The notes under the pieces were generated by a model that did no database searches, had not been told where the DNA came from, and was given only the letters and a program-made list of their open reading frames with translations. This document shows, piece after piece, positions 4,046-6,843 of a stretch of 6,843 bases of DNA (position 1 is the first letter of the stretch; every line of letters begins with the position of its first letter). A program made the translations under genes and the position numbers. Source of the DNA: Methanomassiliicoccaceae archaeon (lineage in GTDB: Archaea > Thermoplasmatota > Thermoplasmata > Methanomassiliicoccales > Methanomethylophilaceae); the NCBI GenBank assembly GCA_009776625.1, contig WRNL01000058.1:1944-8786 (forward strand). The letters run 5' to 3'.

Positions 4046-6843
4046 ATGATCGATAAAGAGAAACTGTCACTTGGGGAGTATGACCCGCAGGCGCGGGCCC
4101 ACTTGGACGGGATAATCAGGGGCGCCGTGTCTGGTGCCAGGACTATGGACGATGTGTTGGATGCAGGGCTCCGCGAGCTCTTCGAGGCGATGCTCCCGAA
4201 GGACGTGGCCGCTGACATGTGCGCCGCGGTGTCCCGTTTGGGAGAGTACACCCATGAGGAAGGCATCTACCGCCGTTCCTACCGCTCCCGCGACCCGGCG
4301 GACTACTTCGACCGGCTGGACGAGATGGCAGCCGAGATTTATTCGGATTGGGGGGGCTTCGACATACTTGCCCGCATCAGGGGGGAGGAGGCGCGGCAGA
4401 GCGCCGATGACCGTGGGCCGCCGTCCTCGTCGACGGTTTCCATGCTAGCCGCGCTGAGGATCGACCGGGGCGACGAGGCCGTCATCGGCACGGTGAGGGA
4501 CACGATACTGTCGGACAACAACGCCCGGTCGGTGGGCCACGAGCTGATTCGCGGCGTGGCCATGAGCCACAACGCGGAGCTCCACGGGCTTATGAGGGAC
4601 CTCCTGCTGGCCGCCAGGCTCCAGGAGGGGCTGCGGCAGGCGATCCTCGAGACCGCCGACGACGGCACCCTGGATTACTTCAAGATGATGATCGGGGCCG
4701 TGCTGGAGAACAACCTGCTGCGGTACTCGTCCGCGCTGCGGGCGGTCGGCGTGTACATGGGGCTTGGATACGACTACTCGGACAGGCGTGCCGTGGAGAG
4801 GCTTCTGAGGCTCGCCTATTCGTACATGGAGGACGACGCCGGGCGCGAGGCCGCCATTGGCAGCAAGGACTCGGTCCAGATGTACGCGGGGATGTGGGCG
4901 GAGTCGGTGTTCTCTATACAAGGCCTGAACGCGCGCATCGAAAAGTGCTTCCAGGGGGACAAGCACCAGAGGATGGTCGCCGCATGCTTCCTCAGCGAGG
5001 CCGGGAGCAAGGAGAACGGCGTGCGGCTGGCGGGGGGCGCCCTCGACGAGACGGACATGGACGCCCTGGCCCTCATATTCGAGAGCTACAAGCTGGGCCT
5101 AAGCGACGTCTCGGACAACTACTGGGGCCCCGACGACGAGATGGAGGTCGCACAGGACAGGTACCCACGGGCCCTGAGGGACGGGGCGGCCCGCGACAGG
5201 CATTTCAACCGGTTGGCGGAGGTGATAGGCACGATACCAAAATCGGGGCACACGGTGGACGGCAAGCCGTTCGACTGGTGCCTCTCGACGATGACGCGGG
5301 GGGACGTCTACGGGACGATGATGGTGCTCGCCGCCTACGACTTCGACGAGGGCAAACAGCGCCGGCTGATGGAGCTGTTCCACCTGGCCGAGTCGCAGAA
5401 CAAGGTCGATTTCCTCAGTTTCTTCATTTCACGTGAGATAAACGGCGGCGGATTCGAAGGGGTGAGCAGGGACTTCCTCTTCGGCTGCCTGTCGGAGAAG
5501 AGCATGCCGGCGCGCATCCGCGCCGCGGAGCTGGTGAAGAGGCTCACGCTGGACGAGGGGGAGACCGCCATCGTCGAGGGGCTGCTCTCGCTGAAGACCG
5601 GCGAGATGCGCCAGACCGCCCTCGAGGTCATAATGGGCGCGGGCCCAGCCGCCGCCCTGTCCTCGGCACGGCGGCTCATCGCCGACAGGGACGAGAACAA
5701 GCGCCTCGCCGCGCTGGACATCCTCTCCTGGGCGAAGAGGTCGGGCGAGGTCTCCCCGGAGGCCCTGTCGGAGCTCCTCTCGTCGATGCCGGCAGTCACC
5801 GGGGCCGAGGCGATCCTGGTCGCCGGCCTGGAGGACGACACGCCGGCCGACCACTCGCCCGAGAACGGCTTCGGGCTCTACGACCCGTCCTATCTCCCTG
5901 AATTCCCGCCCATCGAGCGCGACGGCAGGTACGACCTGAAGGCCTTCCGGGGAATAGGCGCCAAGGACATGACGAGGGTGTTCGATTCGCTGAGGGCGCT
6001 GGTCGAGGAGCATGAAGGACACGCATACAGGGCCGTGTTCGGCTTCGGGGTCATAGACCATATGGAAGACGAGGCGCTCCTGCTAAGCGCCGGGAGCCCG
6101 ATGGCCGACACGGAGGACAGCATCCTCGGCGACCAGGAGTTCCTCCAGATAGTGACCCCCTTCGCCGCCGACGCGGGGCCTCGGATCGAGGACTACGCCC
6201 TCGGCGACGTCTGGCGCGGCTGGTTCGAGGAGAACCGCGGCGACCTGCTTGCCATCGTCAAGGTGTTCTACGCATGCGAGGTGAGCGACTGGGAAGACGA
6301 GTACAGACCCGAGTACAAGCCCTTCGTAAACGACCTCATAAAGAAGCACCTCGGCTACGGCGAGATAAAGGAGTTCCTCGCCAAGGAACGCTCGAAGAAG
6401 CATTACTACCTCGCCAAGGACATCATCCGCATCCTCGTCAGCCGCGCCGCCGAGGGCACCGACGTGTTCCCCATATTCCACGGCATATTGGCCGATTTCT
6501 TCCTCTCGGTGCCCAAAGAGGACTGGGCGAGGCCGTGCGAGGCCGTCGACGAGCTCGGCCTCGGGCTCTCCACCAGGCTCGCCGACACCGACGAGCTCAG
6601 GACGCTCATCTACGGGATGAAGGCGTCCGCCCCCCTGGCGGTAGAGAGGCTCGCGCTCTGCTACGCCATAGGCGGGGCCTCCGGCGACCGGTACGTGGGG
6701 CTCAGCGTCGAGGACGTCGCCCGCGCCTTCGCGGACGGCGCGGTGGGGAGGGGCGAGCTGCGCCGCGCGGTGATGGAGATAGGCGGCGGCGAGGCGATAG
6801 GGTCGTACACGGGCCCGCTGTACTACCACCGCACGGCGGAGAT
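4046..6843 (+). CDS. Very large helical, HEAT-like protein, 3'-truncated by the window; possible DUF4132/MolR (YehI)-like
   Basis: The frame is open without a stop for 932 codons from the ATG to the window end, so the true protein is longer. It is acidic-rich, soluble-looking and predominantly alpha-helical, with no signal peptide, membrane segment or P-loop in the visible part. Residues 487-566 form amphipathic helix pairs of HEAT/ARM type, for example MPARIRAAELVKRL, EMRQTALEVIM and ENKRLAALDILSWAKR. Then comes a distinctive ENGFGLYDP segment (606-614), followed by YDLKAFRGIG and helices. From memory this recalls the N-terminal regions of large DUF4132 proteins (E. coli YehI/MolR), whose defining domain lies near the C-terminus and would be outside this window; the assignment is therefore tentative. 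It lies 24 nt downstream of the beta-grasp-like gene and probably acts with it, perhaps as a scaffold. GC content is high, as in rpe and fen, so there is no sign of recent acquisition. Long minus-strand open frames opposite it are codon-bias shadows. Confidence 0.85.
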   Translation, partial: MIDKEKLSLGEYDPQARAHLDGIIRGAVSGARTMDDVLDAGLRELFEAMLPKDVAADMCAAVSRLGEYTHEEGIYRRSYRSRDPADYFDRLDEMAAEIYSDWGGFDILARIRGEEARQSADDRGPPSSSTVSMLAALRIDRGDEAVIGTVRDTILSDNNARSVGHELIRGVAMSHNAELHGLMRDLLLAARLQEGLRQAILETADDGTLDYFKMMIGAVLENNLLRYSSALRAVGVYMGLGYDYSDRRAVERLLRLAYSYMEDDAGREAAIGSKDSVQMYAGMWAESVFSIQGLNARIEKCFQGDKHQRMVAACFLSEAGSKENGVRLAGGALDETDMDALALIFESYKLGLSDVSDNYWGPDDEMEVAQDRYPRALRDGAARDRHFNRLAEVIGTIPKSGHTVDGKPFDWCLSTMTRGDVYGTMMVLAAYDFDEGKQRRLMELFHLAESQNKVDFLSFFISREINGGGFEGVSRDFLFGCLSEKSMPARIRAAELVKRLTLDEGETAIVEGLLSLKTGEMRQTALEVIMGAGPAAALSSARRLIADRDENKRLAALDILSWAKRSGEVSPEALSELLSSMPAVTGAEAILVAGLEDDTPADHSPENGFGLYDPSYLPEFPPIERDGRYDLKAFRGIGAKDMTRVFDSLRALVEEHEGHAYRAVFGFGVIDHMEDEALLLSAGSPMADTEDSILGDQEFLQIVTPFAADAGPRIEDYALGDVWRGWFEENRGDLLAIVKVFYACEVSDWEDEYRPEYKPFVNDLIKKHLGYGEIKEFLAKERSKKHYYLAKDIIRILVSRAAEGTDVFPIFHGILADFFLSVPKEDWARPCEAVDELGLGLSTRLADTDELRTLIYGMKASAPLAVERLALCYAIGGASGDRYVGLSVEDVARAFADGAVGRGELRRAVMEIGGGEAIGSYTGPLYYHRTAE

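Noticed and set aside
6083..6829. 248-residue minus-strand open frame opposite the large gene
   Set aside because: It lies wholly antisense to the well-supported plus-strand frame, is low-complexity (rich in Val, Glu, Ala, Pro), and is expected from GC-rich codon bias. The same reasoning applies to the minus-strand frames at 4445-4966 and 5429-6061 and the plus-strand frame at 4894-5436.

Overview
The window looks archaeal, GC-rich and gene-dense. The best evidence is a complete archaeal-type flap endonuclease (Fen1) ending in a PCNA-binding PIP box, together with TATA-type promoter elements placed about 27-30 bp from gene starts. Bacterial-looking Shine-Dalgarno (SD) sequences also occur, for example upstream of fen and of the last gene. 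The mixture would suit a euryarchaeon such as a member of the Thermoplasmata or Methanomassiliicoccales, but that placement is inference. The four complete genes all stop with TGA.

Left part, minus strand. Bases 1-153 hold no convincing complete gene. A short reading frame plus a hairpin at the left edge resembles the right end of an IS200/IS605 (TnpB) element. An AAA_14/DUF4143-type ATPase follows (154-1386). Its upstream region is AT-rich and carries three tandem 42-bp units built around GTGTAACA; the middle unit contains a perfect 19-bp palindrome. The ATPase is less GC-rich than its neighbours and looks like an accessory gene.

Middle, minus strand. rpe (ribulose-phosphate 3-epimerase, 2626-3291) and fen (1592-2620) form a tight two-gene operon with a 5-nt gap. 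The fen SD overlaps the rpe stop codon. A TATA-like box about 29 bp from the rpe start suggests a nearly leaderless transcript.

Right part, plus strand. After a 313-bp divergent intergenic region (3292-3604) with a palindrome, direct repeats and hairpins, a two-gene operon begins. The first gene (3605-4021) encodes a 138-residue protein whose ends look like a MoaD/ThiS-type beta-grasp (ubiquitin-like) fold but which lacks a Gly-Gly tail. The second starts at 4046 with a strong SD, stays open for 932 codons and runs off the window. It is a very large alpha-helical, HEAT-like protein that may be the N-terminal part of a DUF4132/MolR (YehI)-like protein. This poorly characterised pair is the best candidate for an undescribed system; its remaining genes should lie to the right of the window.
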